This document shows positions 5,641 to 5,751 of a stretch of 5,751 nt of DNA, piece after piece. The stretch's first letter is position 1, and each line of letters starts with the position of its first letter. A program made the position numbers and the translations under genes. The notes beneath the pieces are model-generated. The model saw only the letters and a list, made by a program, of their open reading frames with translations, did no database searches and had not been told where the DNA came from. The DNA is from Arthrobacter sp. (GTDB lineage: Bacteria; Actinomycetota; Actinomycetes; Actinomycetales; Micrococcaceae): assembly GCA_025464545.1 (NCBI GenBank), contig JAODMA010000145.1, positions 1 through 5,751 of the forward strand, given 5' to 3'.

Positions 5641-5667
5641 CAACGCTTTGCGAAGCGTAATTGTTCC
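5641..5667 (-). promoter_or_regulatory. SigR/SigH-type (ECF) promoter of rbpA
   Basis: Read on the minus strand, cGGAACa (-35; GGAAC at 5663-5667) is followed after exactly 18 bp by cGTTg (-10; GTT at 5642-5644). This fits the SigR consensus of Streptomyces (GGAAT-N18/19-GTT) and the SigH pattern of mycobacteria (GGAAY, GTT). The predicted start near 5632-5636 gives a leader of about 130 nt. rbpA of S. coelicolor is known to be in the SigR thiol-oxidative stress regulon, which raises the prior. Which sigma factor acts here is inferred. Confidence 0.7.
5643..5658. repeat. Inverted repeat inside the rbpA promoter spacer
   Basis: ACGCTT (5643-5648), four bases, AAGCGT (5653-5658): a perfect 6-bp inverted repeat. 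It lies almost entirely between the -35 and -10 elements of the SigR-type promoter, touching the -10. A repressor or activator could bind here; chance is also possible. Confidence 0.35.
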
Positions 5668-5690
5668 GACGGGCTGAACCAGCCGGACAA
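5661..5690. repeat. Imperfect inverted repeat overlapping the rbpA -35 region
   Basis: The inner stem is GGCTG (5672-5676), loop AAC, CAGCC (5680-5684). Outer arms TTGTTCCG (5661-5668) and CGGACAA (5684-5690) match with one extra T. The -35 GGAAC of the rbpA promoter lies in the left arm. It could be the terminator hairpin of a minus-strand gene entering from the right, or an operator. There is no clear T-run. The 60 bp from 5691 to 5751 show nothing recognisable; a short minus-strand frame ending at TGA 5695-5697 is too short to judge. Confidence 0.3.
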
Positions 5691-5751
5691 ATATTCAAGT
5701 ATACGGGAACGGCACGGGTCCGGTAAAGCCCTGCCGCCGCCCGCTGGCCAT

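Noticed and set aside
5695..5751. Short minus-strand frame entering from the right edge and ending in TGA, as the tail of an upstream gene
   Set aside because: Only 18 codons are visible and other frames are open too; nothing in it can be recognised, so no gene is called.

Overview
The window is high-GC DNA with strong G/C at third codon positions. It carries four protein genes typical of Actinomycetota: a HelY/Ski2-type helicase, a YtcJ-like amidohydrolase, a polyprenol-phosphate mannosyltransferase (Ppm1) and the RNA polymerase-binding protein RbpA. RbpA is restricted to Actinomycetota, so the phylum is firm. The protein style suggests Micrococcaceae (Arthrobacter-like), but that narrower placement is recall-based inference.

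Layout: bases 1-2142 (+) hold the C-terminal ~713 residues of a helY-like helicase whose N-terminal ATPase lobe lies off the left edge. A 103-bp gap with a perfect 16-bp GC palindrome leads to the amidohydrolase (2246-3889, +). A 428-bp gap without a convincing gene follows. It holds a possible sigma70-type promoter (3976-4003), a nested inverted repeat (about 4114-4199) and a perfect TATAAT box (4236-4241) that probably drives ppm1 (4318-5052, +, GTG start). ppm1 converges on rbpA (5154-5501, -), and a long two-part hairpin (5076-5123) between them is probably a shared bidirectional terminator. The last 250 bp are the rbpA upstream region. It contains a strong match to the SigR/SigH oxidative-stress promoter pattern on the minus strand (GGAAC-N18-GTT), plus inverted and direct repeats and a possible opposing promoter.

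Functionally these are core chromosomal genes: RNA remodelling (helicase), an unassigned metal-dependent hydrolase, lipid-linked mannose supply for the cell envelope (ppm1) and housekeeping or stress transcription (rbpA). The convergent ppm1/rbpA pair matches the M. tuberculosis Rv2051c/Rv2050 arrangement as I recall it. I see no mobile element, CRISPR array, tRNA, rRNA or defence island, and no evidence of an entirely new system. The points most worth a second look are the rbpA promoter architecture, the loss of zinc ligands in this RbpA, the Asp in place of the usual bridging Lys in the amidohydrolase, and the structured segment upstream of ppm1.
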